Shown: in pieces, positions 46,093 through 54,502 of the stretch
Position numbering within the stretch: position 1 is the first letter of the stretch
Layout: each line of letters starts with the position of its first letter
Assembly (NCBI GenBank): GCA_041399065.1
Contig: JAWKTN010000010.1
Location: 1 to 64,000 of the forward strand
Source of the DNA: JAGQPD01 sp020426865
GTDB taxonomy: Bacteria > Planctomycetota > Planctomycetia > Pirellulales > Pirellulaceae
DNA length: 64,000 bases
Reading direction: 5' to 3'
The notes under the pieces: generated by a model
Told to the model about the DNA's origin: nothing
Databases searched by the model: none
What the model saw: the letters and a program-made list of their open reading frames with translations, nothing else
Translations under genes and position numbers: made by a program

Positions 46093-46663
46093 GGCGGCTG
46101 GTGCGGTCGTCGGCGGCACGCTGATCGGCGGACTTGTGCGCGTCAGGTTGTCGCAAGATCCGGGACGCTTACGACCTCCAGGTGCGTTCGCTGCCGATGA
46201 TTTTGCGTCGAAGTGCATTCGCTGCCAGCAATGTGTTGTCGTATGTCCACGACAATGTATCATTCCGGAATCGAGCCTTGCTTGTTTTTTGTCAACCGGG
46301 ATGCCAGCGATTGACGCTCGCCAAAATCCTTGTGACCTATGTGCCGGCCGTGAGCAGCTGGAGTGTATCGCGGTCTGTCCGACAGATGCACTAATGCCTG
46401 TCATCTCGCGCCGATCCGTGCGGATGGGGTTGGCTCGCATCGATAAGCAGATTTGTTGGCCCTACCAGGGAATCGCCTGTCGTGCGTGTTGGCACGCGTG
46501 TCCGTTTGCAACGGATGCGATCATCTTTGATCCGCTCGGCCGACCGGCCGTATCGGCCAGCGCCTGCGTTGGATGTGGATTATGCGAACATGCGTGCCTG
46601 GCAGAGACAGCAGCGATAACCGTGGAGCCATTTGCTCATGGAACTGCCGATATTGAGGTCTGA
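46061..46663 (+). CDS. napG: NapG-like ferredoxin protein, Tat-exported
   Basis: GTG 46061 is chosen because AGGAG stands 6 bases upstream; GTG 46031 is an alternative. About 200 residues. The N-terminus reads RRRHLLKAAGAVVGG, a twin-arginine type signal. Four [4Fe-4S] motifs follow: CIRCQQCVVVCP, CDLCAG with CIAVCP, CRACWHACP and CVGCGLCEHAC. NapG with NapH oxidises quinol and feeds NapA. The gene lies inside the napB end and runs into napH. Confidence 0.85.
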   Translation: MRNLRRRHLLKAAGAVVGGTLIGGLVRVRLSQDPGRLRPPGAFAADDFASKCIRCQQCVVVCPRQCIIPESSLACFLSTGMPAIDARQNPCDLCAGREQLECIAVCPTDALMPVISRRSVRMGLARIDKQICWPYQGIACRACWHACPFATDAIIFDPLGRPAVSASACVGCGLCEHACLAETAAITVEPFAHGTADIEV

Positions 46664-47576
46664 GCGGGGTGATGGGCAGACGGCATCATCAAGCGGCCAT
46701 GTTGCCACTGGCTGGATGCGCCGCGTGCGATGGTGGACGTGGTCACGTCGAGCGACAGCCGGATCACTGCTGCTGTTGATGGTCATCGCGAATTCATCGA
46801 TCGGACATTCATCGATCGGACACTCATCGACCTGGCTTTCCTGGTTTACGGGGTCGATCACGGCGGCAACGTGGTTCGGGTGCCTCCCGATCGTGGATCC
46901 GCTGGCGGCGCTGGAGGTAGTCCTGGCGTCGCATTCCGTTCCAGCGTGGACGCTCGTAGGGAGTATGTTCACCGTCGCGTTGGCGTTGGGCCTGGGACGC
47001 GTGTTTTGCAGTTGGGCATGTCCGTTGGGGCTGGTCTTGGAGTTGAACGACGGTCTCTGGAACAAGGCATGGCGGCGGCGCAAACGACAACTGCATCGCG
47101 TGGGACGCTCGTTGCAGCCACTGAAGTACTGGATCCTCGGTGCATGCCTGATCGCGTCGAGCATTGCGGAGATTCCCGTCTTTGCGGCTATTTCGCCGAT
47201 CAGCCTGATGGTTCAAGCCATTAGCCGGATGTCGCTCCACCTGCTGGTCGTCATCGTGGTGATTGCCCTGATAGAGATTTTTTTTCCCCGGCTGTTCTGT
47301 CGCGCGCTCTGTCCACTGGGAGGACTCTACAGTCTTCTGGGGCGTTGGGGGGTGTTTCGCGTTCGAGCGTCGGGCGAAGACCGCCTGCGCTGTCAACGCT
47401 GTTCGCTCGATTGCCCGATGGGCATCGACGTGATGCACGACTATGTTTTGGCGGGCAAGTCCAGCATCGACGACGGTCAGTGCACGCGGTGCGGCGCATG
47501 CACGGAGGTCTGTTTAGGGCACATCTTACGGTTAGGAATATCGTCAGGCAATACACGAAGTGCTGTTAGCGAGTGA
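46632..47576 (+). CDS. napH: NapH-like membrane iron-sulfur quinol dehydrogenase
   Basis: Start TTG 46632 or ATG 46638, inside the end of napG. About 312 residues with four membrane spans, the cytoplasmic Cys motifs FCSWACPLG and FCRALCPLG, and two C-terminal [4Fe-4S] motifs (CQRCSLDCP and CTRCGACTEVC). The periplasmic loop after the first span contains a repeated IGHSS. It is the electron entry of the Nap system; no napC or napF gene lies here. Its end overlaps the convergent large secreted gene by 33 bp. Confidence 0.85.
   Translation: MLMELPILRSERGDGQTASSSGHVATGWMRRVRWWTWSRRATAGSLLLLMVIANSSIGHSSIGHSSTWLSWFTGSITAATWFGCLPIVDPLAALEVVLASHSVPAWTLVGSMFTVALALGLGRVFCSWACPLGLVLELNDGLWNKAWRRRKRQLHRVGRSLQPLKYWILGACLIASSIAEIPVFAAISPISLMVQAISRMSLHLLVVIVVIALIEIFFPRLFCRALCPLGGLYSLLGRWGVFRVRASGEDRLRCQRCSLDCPMGIDVMHDYVLAGKSSIDDGQCTRCGACTEVCLGHILRLGISSGNTRSAVSE
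46792..46821 (+). repeat. 15-bp in-frame tandem duplication in napH
   Basis: ATTCATCGATCGGAC occurs twice without a gap (46792-46806 and 46807-46821), then a third partial copy. It duplicates IGHSS in a loop beside the first membrane span. Its 15-bp length keeps the frame, which suggests slippage tolerated by the protein. Confidence 0.7.
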
Positions 47577-50500
47577 CGATGTAATTCGCCGTGTTGTGAT
47601 CGACGGTTGCCCGCTTTGTGCTGACCACCAATTCGTATTGGCGACGTCGGCGAATGCCGTGTCAGTCGGCAATTCATTGTTGATCCGTGTGGTGGCGCGG
47701 CGCGCGGTACGCTGCCGGGCGGCAACGGCTTCGATGCCGGAAGGGGGCAACGTGTTGCCGAAATTGTCCTTCCAAATGGTGTAATCGGCGGCGTTGACGG
47801 TACCGTCTCGATTTCCGTCGGCGGCCAGGTCGGTTGTGGAACTGAAGCTATCTTTCCATACCGTGTAGTCAGCGGCGTCGACGACAAGGTTTCGGTTGTA
47901 ATCGCCGGGGAAGATTCCGGGCCCACGAACGTTGATGGTAACTTCGGCTGTGCTTTGAGCACCAAAGGGGTCCGAGATCGTGTAGGAGAACCTGTCCTGT
48001 CGCGTTTCGTTCGGTCCCAGATCCATATACGCTTGCGAGGGAGAATACCTGACGCGTCCGTTGGTGAAGACGACTTCGCCAGCGGTACCAACGAGGTTGC
48101 CACCGATGACCCGCAGCAAAGCCGTTTCGTTCTGATCCATATCGACGTCGCCTTGCAGAAGTTGCGCAGTAATATCGACGAAGCCACCGGCAGCAGCGAC
48201 GTTAATAGTGTCGTTGTCGGCGACAGGCGCATCGTTGGCGCCCTGGACGATCACGGTAACTTCGCCTTGGCCGCTCGCACCCCGACTATCGTTGACGGTG
48301 TAGACGAAGGTATCGGCTACCGAGACATTCTGTGGCAACGACTGGAGGCCGGGGACGTTTCGCGGGTCCATACGAATCGTACCATTGGGCAGTCGGACGA
48401 CGGTCGCACCAAGCGAGGAGGTACTGTCGACGGCGACGATGGTCATTGCGTCTCGATTGGGGTCAAAATCATTCGCCAGCAGATTACTGTCGTTGATCGT
48501 CAGCAAAGTGTCTTCCTGGACCACGAAGCCGCTATCGTCAGCGGGGATTGGGGGGAGGTTAAAATCAATCTGATTGTTGAACCAAACCTCGCTTGCGCCG
48601 TCGCTGAAATTGGCTACGAGCAGATCGAGATCTCCATCTCCGTCGATGTCGCCGACCGGAATATGGGAGCTGGTGGCGGTCCCCATGGTCTGTCCGGAAT
48701 CGGAGAAATTACCGTTTCCATCATTGAGCCACAAGTGATTGGGTTGTTGGAACCAGTTGGCATCGACGAAGTCCAAATCACCATCGAGTTCCACGTCCAG
48801 AAGGGTGGCGGCCGAGGTCGCTTCCGTCCCTAACCGCTGACCGCTATCGACCATGATACCGGTGCCGTCGTTGAGCCAAACCCTTTGTCCGCTGATGGTG
48901 TTTTCCACGCCGTCGACATCTCCGTCAGCATCGAGGTCGGCGAGCGAAATATGACGCGAGTCCGTAACCGGGAACACTTGGGAGGTTACACTGAACTGTC
49001 CCGATCCATCGTTGAGCCAAACGGAATTGCTGCCACTTTGTTTCACAAAGAAGATATCGATATCGGAGTCTCCGTCGAGGTCACTGGCCGCGACACCGGC
49101 AGTCCGTCCGAATTCAAGTTGTTGTGGTGATTTGACGAAGTTGCCGCTACCGTCGTTCCACCAAACGGAATTGGCCTGCGTGACGTCAAAGGACGCCAGG
49201 ATCAGGTCCAGATCGCCGTCGTCGTCGATGTCGGCAAACGCCGCCTCGTTGGTGTACGTGGCGGGAAACGCCTGCACGCTTTCGACGAAGACGCCCCCGC
49301 CATCGTTGACAAACAACCGGTCTTGGCCAAACGCCGCTGCATAGGCATCGAGATCACCATCGTTGTCAACATCCGCGAGGGTTGCATAGACTTGATTGTC
49401 GTTGCCCAAACGTTGGCCGGTGTCGCTGAAGAAACCGTAACTATCGTTTGACCATACGCGAGCGCCCCCGGAACCGCTAACCAGGAACGCGTCGAGATCT
49501 CCATCTCCGTCCAAATCGCCCACGGCGGCCGAGTGGTTTTGGTTGACCGGTAGCTGTTGGCCACTGTTGCGGAAATAGTCGGTGCGACGACGGTACCCTG
49601 ATTCCACGGCGCTGATGATGCCGGTGCCCACTTCGTTCCGTGGTTTGATCCAATAATAGTAGGTTTCGGTGCGGCCGGCTGTCACATCGTCGAATGTCGT
49701 CGTGACGTGCGAATTCACAATCCGAGTGGCACTGCCAAGGTTGTTCGTCGTGTTTCGCCACACTTCATAGGATGTCGCCAGCGGCGTAGGATCCCACTGT
49801 AACGCAACTCGATCGGTATAAATCCCATCACTGGCGCGGACATTCAATGTGCGAGGGGGGACGACCAGCGTAACATCGATCGTGACGGTTACCGGCGTCG
49901 ACAGATTTACCTGTGGATCGACGGCGACGTAGCGAAACGAGTCTTGGCCGAAGAATCCGACGTCGGGGATATATTGAAATCCCCCGGACGACTGCAATGT
50001 GAGCGTGCCATGTTGTGTTCCGTTTCCAAAGAGAACCGCTGTCATTTCCTCCAGGTCCGGTTCGATGTCGTTCTCTAATACACCTTTGCCGGTCCAGCGA
50101 AGTGTCTCCCCAGCCGCAACCGTCGCACTGTCCGGCACCGCGACGGGGCGATCGTCAACCCCCGTCACGTTCAGGGTTACTATCGTCGGCGCCGACGACG
50201 ATCCGACATTCGTCGCGGCGTAACTGAAACTGTCACTTCCGAAAAAGTTGGGGTTGGGCGTGTAAGTGAATGATCCGTCCGAGTTGAGCGAGACTTGACC
50301 ATTCGCAGGGGAGCCTACGAGGTCGGCTGCCATCGGTAGGGATTGAGGGTCACTGTCATTGGCGAGCACGCCGTTACCGGATGCAACAGTCAACAACGAG
50401 TCCTCGGTCAGCGTGTAAGAATCCGGCTGTGTTACCGGTGGGTCCGTGATGATTTGCGATCCGCTGATGTTAAAGTTGATTCCGTTGGCTGCGATGATGC

Positions 50501-51068
50501 CTGACCAGCTGATCGTTGTCGCCGTCGTGACCAATTGCAACAGGGGGACATTGTTGACAAGCCCCGAACTCCATGTTTCGCTCCCGACAGAGAGGAACAA
50601 TTGCCACGTGTTCCCGGTCGAAGATGCGTTGGTCCAATAGCCATTTGTAATCGACTCCGTGAAGGGATTGTGGCCTGGATTCTCCGTCGCAAAGGATGGT
50701 CTCGTCCCCTGCCGCCGATACCACCAGGTGTCATTGTTCGCGTCGTAGTTGGGGTCTGTCGCATCGAAGGTGGATGCGTCGTCACTGTGGTCCACCGCGA
50801 CGGCGCCGAGCGCGGGCGATTCCACAATCAGCCCGTCGCTGCCCACTTCCCACGCCATTTCAATGGCGACCGCACCCACATCCGAATTGTTGACGCTGAA
50901 TTGAAACACATGATTGCCGTCGGTGTTCCGTCCGACCATTTCCGCAATCAGCATCGGGGCCAACACTCGACGGTCTTCCAACAACTCGGATCGCAGGTTT
51001 CTTCGGCGTCGAACCCGAGAGTTACTCGTTGTACTCCGTCCGGACATCGTGCGGTTGCGCGGGATCAT
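47544..51068 (-). CDS. giant secreted protein: cadherin-like, FG-GAP repeats, dockerin-like end
   Basis: 1174 residues. The basic N-terminus with RSELLEDRRVLAPM is the planctomycete export motif. An IgG/CHU-like part (about 40-210) leads to cadherin- or Ig-like repeats (for example YTLTEDSLLTVASGNGVLAN), a fibronectin-type segment (about 410-490), an FG-GAP/VCBS-type propeller of DxDxDGDLD repeats (about 500-850, Ca-binding) and more cadherin-like domains. A C-terminal dockerin-like pair (VVDAADYTVWKDSF and TVNAADYTIWKDNF) comes before a short tail. It is probably cell-surface or released. The region has many Asp codons, so plus-strand open frames here are shadows. Ligand unknown. Confidence 0.85.
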   Translation of the reverse strand: MIPRNRTMSGRSTTSNSRVRRRRNLRSELLEDRRVLAPMLIAEMVGRNTDGNHVFQFSVNNSDVGAVAIEMAWEVGSDGLIVESPALGAVAVDHSDDASTFDATDPNYDANNDTWWYRRQGTRPSFATENPGHNPFTESITNGYWTNASSTGNTWQLFLSVGSETWSSGLVNNVPLLQLVTTATTISWSGIIAANGINFNISGSQIITDPPVTQPDSYTLTEDSLLTVASGNGVLANDSDPQSLPMAADLVGSPANGQVSLNSDGSFTYTPNPNFFGSDSFSYAATNVGSSSAPTIVTLNVTGVDDRPVAVPDSATVAAGETLRWTGKGVLENDIEPDLEEMTAVLFGNGTQHGTLTLQSSGGFQYIPDVGFFGQDSFRYVAVDPQVNLSTPVTVTIDVTLVVPPRTLNVRASDGIYTDRVALQWDPTPLATSYEVWRNTTNNLGSATRIVNSHVTTTFDDVTAGRTETYYYWIKPRNEVGTGIISAVESGYRRRTDYFRNSGQQLPVNQNHSAAVGDLDGDGDLDAFLVSGSGGARVWSNDSYGFFSDTGQRLGNDNQVYATLADVDNDGDLDAYAAAFGQDRLFVNDGGGVFVESVQAFPATYTNEAAFADIDDDGDLDLILASFDVTQANSVWWNDGSGNFVKSPQQLEFGRTAGVAASDLDGDSDIDIFFVKQSGSNSVWLNDGSGQFSVTSQVFPVTDSRHISLADLDADGDVDGVENTISGQRVWLNDGTGIMVDSGQRLGTEATSAATLLDVELDGDLDFVDANWFQQPNHLWLNDGNGNFSDSGQTMGTATSSHIPVGDIDGDGDLDLLVANFSDGASEVWFNNQIDFNLPPIPADDSGFVVQEDTLLTINDSNLLANDFDPNRDAMTIVAVDSTSSLGATVVRLPNGTIRMDPRNVPGLQSLPQNVSVADTFVYTVNDSRGASGQGEVTVIVQGANDAPVADNDTINVAAAGGFVDITAQLLQGDVDMDQNETALLRVIGGNLVGTAGEVVFTNGRVRYSPSQAYMDLGPNETRQDRFSYTISDPFGAQSTAEVTINVRGPGIFPGDYNRNLVVDAADYTVWKDSFSSTTDLAADGNRDGTVNAADYTIWKDNFGNTLPPSGIEAVAARQRTARRATTRINNELPTDTAFADVANTNWWSAQSGQPSITTRRITSSLANSTSCIA

Positions 51069-51220
51069 GGTCGTACCTCCCCGGTTTCAAGTTGCTTAGC
51101 GGCGACGTGGCCCTACTAACTGACAGAAGAATGAGACCAGAAACTATCGGCGTTGTCAACCAGCACAACTCCCCATTCGGACCGGTTTGTCCGAACCAGG
51201 GTGGTTTCTGTACAGGTGCG

Positions 51221-51274
51221 GACGGTGACGGCGCGGACGGTGACGGCGCGGACGGTGACGGCGCGGACGGTGAC
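51221..51274. repeat. 15-bp tandem repeat, 3.6 copies
   Basis: GACGGTGACGGCGCG repeats at 51221, 51236, 51251 and 51266 (partial). It lies in the roughly 280 bp between the giant secreted gene and the cysH promoter. All copies are identical, so it is young. It lies in no gene that I support. Confidence 0.85.
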
Positions 51275-51352
51275 TGACCTGCCATTTCAATCGACAAAAC
51301 CTGAAGTTCTGTTCTCAAAAAGTCGATTCCAAGAAACATTGCGTCTCTATAC

Positions 51353-51381
51353 TTGACTTTACTGGTAAACATTGTTAGGAT
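51353..51381 (+). promoter_or_regulatory. promoter with internal palindrome upstream of cysH
   Basis: TTGACT, exactly 17 bp, then TAGGAT: a strong sigma70-type promoter. In its spacer, TTTACTGGTAAA (51358-51369) is a near-perfect palindrome. Binding there would block RNA polymerase. The Rrf2-type regulator encoded downstream is the obvious candidate. Transcription would start near 51388, so about 97 nt of leader precede the chosen cysH start. Confidence 0.65.
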
Positions 51382-51484
51382 TTAGGCCATGGACGGGGCG
51401 GCACGAAAGACGAGGGGCGGCGAGTTTGGCGTACAGCAGGTGGGACGAGATGTAGCGGGAAAAGATGAGCAAGGGGGCTGGGGG

Positions 51485-52330
51485 ATGAACACATTGCGAG
51501 TGGTGACTCGAGAGGGGGAGACGATTGCGGCCGACGGGGGTGGCAGGGTGTTGGATGGGGGGGCAGTTGGTGGGCGATCGGGGCGTTCTTCTTTGGAGTG
51601 GTCAGAGGTATTAGTGGAGGAGTTGGCGGCGAGGTCGGCGGAGTTGGAGGGAGCGGAGCCGGGGGAAATCATTGGTTGGGCGGTGGAGCGATACGGCGAC
51701 GCGTTGACGATGGCGACGGCGTTTGGTCCGGAGGGGATGGTGATTCTGCATTTGTTGGCGTCGATCGCGCCGCAGACGCACGTCTTCAATCTGGACACAG
51801 GGTATCAATTTCCGGAGACGTTGGAATTGCGGGAGAGGGTGCATCAGCGGTATGGGATTGAGGTCGAGTTCAAGCGGCCGGAGTCAACTGTGGAGCAATA
51901 CGAGTTGCAGCATGGCGGCCCGGTATACCAGACGGATCCGGATCGGTGTTGTTTTGATCGAAAGATTTCGATGCTTCGTGAGGCAGCGGCGGGCTACCAT
52001 GCGTGGATCAGTGCGATCCGGCGGGATCAGAGTCCGGATCGGGCGAAGGCGCCGATTGTGGGTTGGGACAAGAAGTTTGGCTTGGTGAAGGTCAATCCGT
52101 TGGTCAACATGACGAAGAAGGACATTTGGAAGATGATTGTCGACCACGAGATTCCGTACAATCCGCTGCATGATCAGGGATACACGAGTATTGGATGTTG
52201 GCCGTGTACTCGCGCGGTGATGTTTGGGGAAGACGAGCGGGCAGGGCGCTGGAGTGGTCGGGCAAAGACCGAATGCGGGCTGCATTCATTGGACGATTCG
52301 TCAGGCGCGAAATCCGAGCATTTGGCGTGA
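51485..52330 (+). CDS. cysH: phosphoadenylyl/adenylyl-sulfate reductase, Fe-S type
   Basis: Start at ATG 51485 (282 residues). An earlier in-frame ATG at 51389 exists, but the part between is low-complexity and Gly/Arg-rich. Motifs: MATAFGPEGMVILHL (the PP-loop), VFNLDTGYQFPETLELRE, the [4Fe-4S] pair CC in DRCCFDRK and a CWPC in SIGCWPCTRA, and the redox-active ECGLH near the end. The two Cys pairs mark the APS-reducing, iron-sulfur type common outside enterics. It reduces activated sulfate to sulfite. The next gene is an Rrf2 regulator in the same direction. Confidence 0.9.
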   Translation: MNTLRVVTREGETIAADGGGRVLDGGAVGGRSGRSSLEWSEVLVEELAARSAELEGAEPGEIIGWAVERYGDALTMATAFGPEGMVILHLLASIAPQTHVFNLDTGYQFPETLELRERVHQRYGIEVEFKRPESTVEQYELQHGGPVYQTDPDRCCFDRKISMLREAAAGYHAWISAIRRDQSPDRAKAPIVGWDKKFGLVKVNPLVNMTKKDIWKMIVDHEIPYNPLHDQGYTSIGCWPCTRAVMFGEDERAGRWSGRAKTECGLHSLDDSSGAKSEHLA

Positions 52331-52380
52331 TCGAGACATAGATTGCACTCGCCGAGAGCGGTGTTGGGGGGAGGGGGCGG

Positions 52381-52806
52381 TTGGTGGTTACGGCGAAGGT
52401 ACAGTACGCGTGTTTGGCGTTGATCGAGCTGGGGTTGCAGCAGGGGGGGGACCGTTTGGTGCAGTTGCGGGCGATTGCGGAGGGGCACGGAATTCCATCG
52501 CCATTTTTGGTGCAGATCATGCAACAGCTGAAGAATGCGGGGTTGGTGACCAGTGTCCGTGGGGCATCGGGGGGGTATCGGTTAGCGCAGGACGCTCAGC
52601 GAATCAGCTTGGCGGCGATTGTGGAGGCGATCGAGGGGCCGGTCGTCGGTGATGAGGGGCCGACCGAGCGGGAGACGGACGTCGCGCGAGTGGTTCGCAA
52701 CGCTTGGTTTCAGGTCTCGGTGCGGTACCGCGAGGTGTTGGCGGAAACGACGTTGGATCAATTGATAGAGCAGTCGTCGAGCGCGGCGACGATGTATCAT
52801 ATCTGA
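52381..52806 (+). CDS. Rrf2-family transcriptional regulator
   Basis: Begins with TTG 52381 or GTG 52384. 141 residues: an N-terminal winged helix (KVQYACLALIELGLQ, a LRAIAEGHGIPSPFLVQI recognition part, and GLVTSVRGASGGYRLA wing). There are no Cys clusters of the IscR type visible, so an Fe-S cluster is doubtful; CymR-like control by a sulfur metabolite is an alternative. It lies 50 bp after cysH, in one transcript with it, and so likely controls the palindromic promoter at 51353. Confidence 0.85.
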   Translation: MVVTAKVQYACLALIELGLQQGGDRLVQLRAIAEGHGIPSPFLVQIMQQLKNAGLVTSVRGASGGYRLAQDAQRISLAAIVEAIEGPVVGDEGPTERETDVARVVRNAWFQVSVRYREVLAETTLDQLIEQSSSAATMYHI

Positions 52807-52923
52807 GAGTTGCGGGGACGACCTTCACGGTGGCGAGGGACTCCGATATATTTGAACCGGGGCCCCGGAACGGGAAGGCCATCTGAGCGCCCACGTCGCG
52901 AACTTGCTCGGGTTTTTTCAAAC

Positions 52924-53856
52924 ATGCCAAAATACGTCGTTCGCTATGGACTTATGCGACATCTTGGCGTCCTTAATGCAAAGGGGCGTGACCGGACCTA
53001 CGTGCGCGGTGATCAAGTTGTCGCGAGAACTCGACGGGGGCTGGAAACTGGCGAAGTTCTCTGCCTCGCCAACGACGACGCAGTGGCATTAATAAGTGAT
53101 CCGGGGCAGGGGGAGATACTGCGACGAATGACGCAGCAGGATCACAATGAAATGGCACACATGCGGGCTCAGGAGAAGCGGGAATTCGAGACTTGCCAAC
53201 AGTATGTGGACCGTTTAGGCTTGCAGATGGAGTTGGTGGAATTGGAGCATGTTTTTGGTGGCGAGCGCATTGTCGTCTATTATCTTGCTGAAAGCCGCGT
53301 TGACTTTCGCGAACTTGTCCGGTTGCTTGCCACTGAGTTTCAGACGCGGATCGAGATGCGACAGATTGGCGTTCGTGACGAAGCCAAGTTATTGGCCGAT
53401 TATGGTGACTGTGGCAAGCCGGTTTGTTGCAACACGCATTTGTCTGAGATGCCGCCTGTTTCCATGAAAATGGCAAAGCTGCAGAAGGCGACGCTCGACC
53501 CCACGAAAATCTCCGGTCGTTGTGGGCGACTTAAATGTTGCCTGCGGTACGAATACGATACCTATCTGGACATGCAGCGTGAGATGCCGGCGGTAGGGTC
53601 GGAGATAGTCACGGCCAATGGCAAGGCCACGGTCGTGGGGCAGGAGATTCTCACCAGCCAGTTGCTGGTCGAAGCCGAAGACAATCGCCGTTCCATTATT
53701 GCGATAAGCGATGTGTTGTCGGTGATCCGTAGCGGTCATACTGGTGGTCGCAAGTCACGACAAAATCATGGCGATCAGAATAATGGTCGTGGCACAGACA
53801 ACCAAGGCGATGGGGCGAATGGCGATGACGAAGGTGATGGCGAAAGCCAATCATGA
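52924..53856 (+). CDS. PSP1/RicT-like domain protein
   Basis: ATG 52924 begins the family pattern (PKYVVRYGLMRHLGVL). The PSP1 domain with its cysteines is at about 95-230: LADYGDCGKPVCC and SGRCGRLKCCLRYEYDTY, which in RicT take part in a [4Fe-4S] complex. The tail after about 255 is a low-complexity Asn/Asp/Gly region. In Bacillus, RicT with RicA/RicF supports RNase Y action; here it stands alone with unknown partners. The 310-residue length fits the family. Confidence 0.85.
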   Translation: MPKYVVRYGLMRHLGVLNAKGRDRTYVRGDQVVARTRRGLETGEVLCLANDDAVALISDPGQGEILRRMTQQDHNEMAHMRAQEKREFETCQQYVDRLGLQMELVELEHVFGGERIVVYYLAESRVDFRELVRLLATEFQTRIEMRQIGVRDEAKLLADYGDCGKPVCCNTHLSEMPPVSMKMAKLQKATLDPTKISGRCGRLKCCLRYEYDTYLDMQREMPAVGSEIVTANGKATVVGQEILTSQLLVEAEDNRRSIIAISDVLSVIRSGHTGGRKSRQNHGDQNNGRGTDNQGDGANGDDEGDGESQS

Positions 53857-53957
53857 ACAAGGTCGCTCGTTGATGGGTGGCGCTGGTGAACGTATGGCGA
53901 TCGAACAGTGGATAGCACGGCGTAATTTCAAATGCCAACAAAGTGAGACAAGCTACA

Positions 53958-54374
53958 ATGAGTGCCTCGGGCCATCCATTTTTTGAGCTTCTGCAACGCG
54001 ACAAACGCTACCGGCTGGAGGCCTATCAGTTTGTGCGAGAAGGATTGTCATTTGCCCACGATGTGCTGGCACTTGGGGATCCCGAAGCCGAAGGGGGGGA
54101 TCCGGGAGAACGTCATCTGACGGGGCAGGAACTTTGCGAAGCAATTCGGCAATATGCGGTGCGGCAATATGGGTACATGGCGAAAGTGGTCCTCCGCAAT
54201 TGGGGCATTCATACTACCAGCGACCTGGGAAACATTGTTTACAACTTGATTGAAATAAAAATGATGAAAAAGTCGGCGACCGACCGTCGCGAAGACTTTG
54301 ATGGAGTTTATGATTTCGAAGAAGTCTTCAGCCGGCAATTCCAGTTTGAGAACCGCGACCAGGCCGATGCGTGA
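53958..54374 (+). CDS. Minf_1886-family protein
   Basis: Start at ATG 53958; GTG 53943 is in frame. 138 residues with the family features: FFELLQRDKRYRLEAYQFV, then an AVRQYGYMAKVVLRNWGI helix and IVYNLIEIKMMKKS. The family is found in the PVC group and has no known function. Its last codons contain the start of a small membrane protein (ATGCGTGA overlap). Confidence 0.85.
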   Translation: MSASGHPFFELLQRDKRYRLEAYQFVREGLSFAHDVLALGDPEAEGGDPGERHLTGQELCEAIRQYAVRQYGYMAKVVLRNWGIHTTSDLGNIVYNLIEIKMMKKSATDRREDFDGVYDFEEVFSRQFQFENRDQADA

Positions 54375-54492
54375 AGCGAACCACGCTACGCCCCGACCGC
54401 TGCGAAAACATCCTTACCTGCTAATCACAAGTGCAGGGTTGTTGGCCTTGTGGTTGTGCGTATTGTTGTGGTTGGTCGCCATCTCTCTGTGA
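54367..54492 (+). CDS. 41-aa single-span membrane protein
   Basis: ATG 54367 overlaps the Minf_1886 stop by 8 bp, so translation is coupled. MREANHATPRP is followed by a basic stretch and one long hydrophobic helix (LITSAGLLALWLCVLLWLVA). It is too short for a motif. The coupling suggests that it works with the Minf_1886 protein. Confidence 0.6.
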   Translation: MREANHATPRPLRKHPYLLITSAGLLALWLCVLLWLVAISL

Positions 54493-54502
54493 TGCGCGCC
54501 CG

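Noticed and set aside
47955..48833. 292-codon plus-strand frame
   Set aside because: It is a mirror of the Asp-rich repeats of the giant secreted gene on the other strand; open antisense frames arise there by composition.
51221..51274. CRISPR array
   Set aside because: The units are tandem without unique spacers and are only 15 bp long; no cas genes are present.
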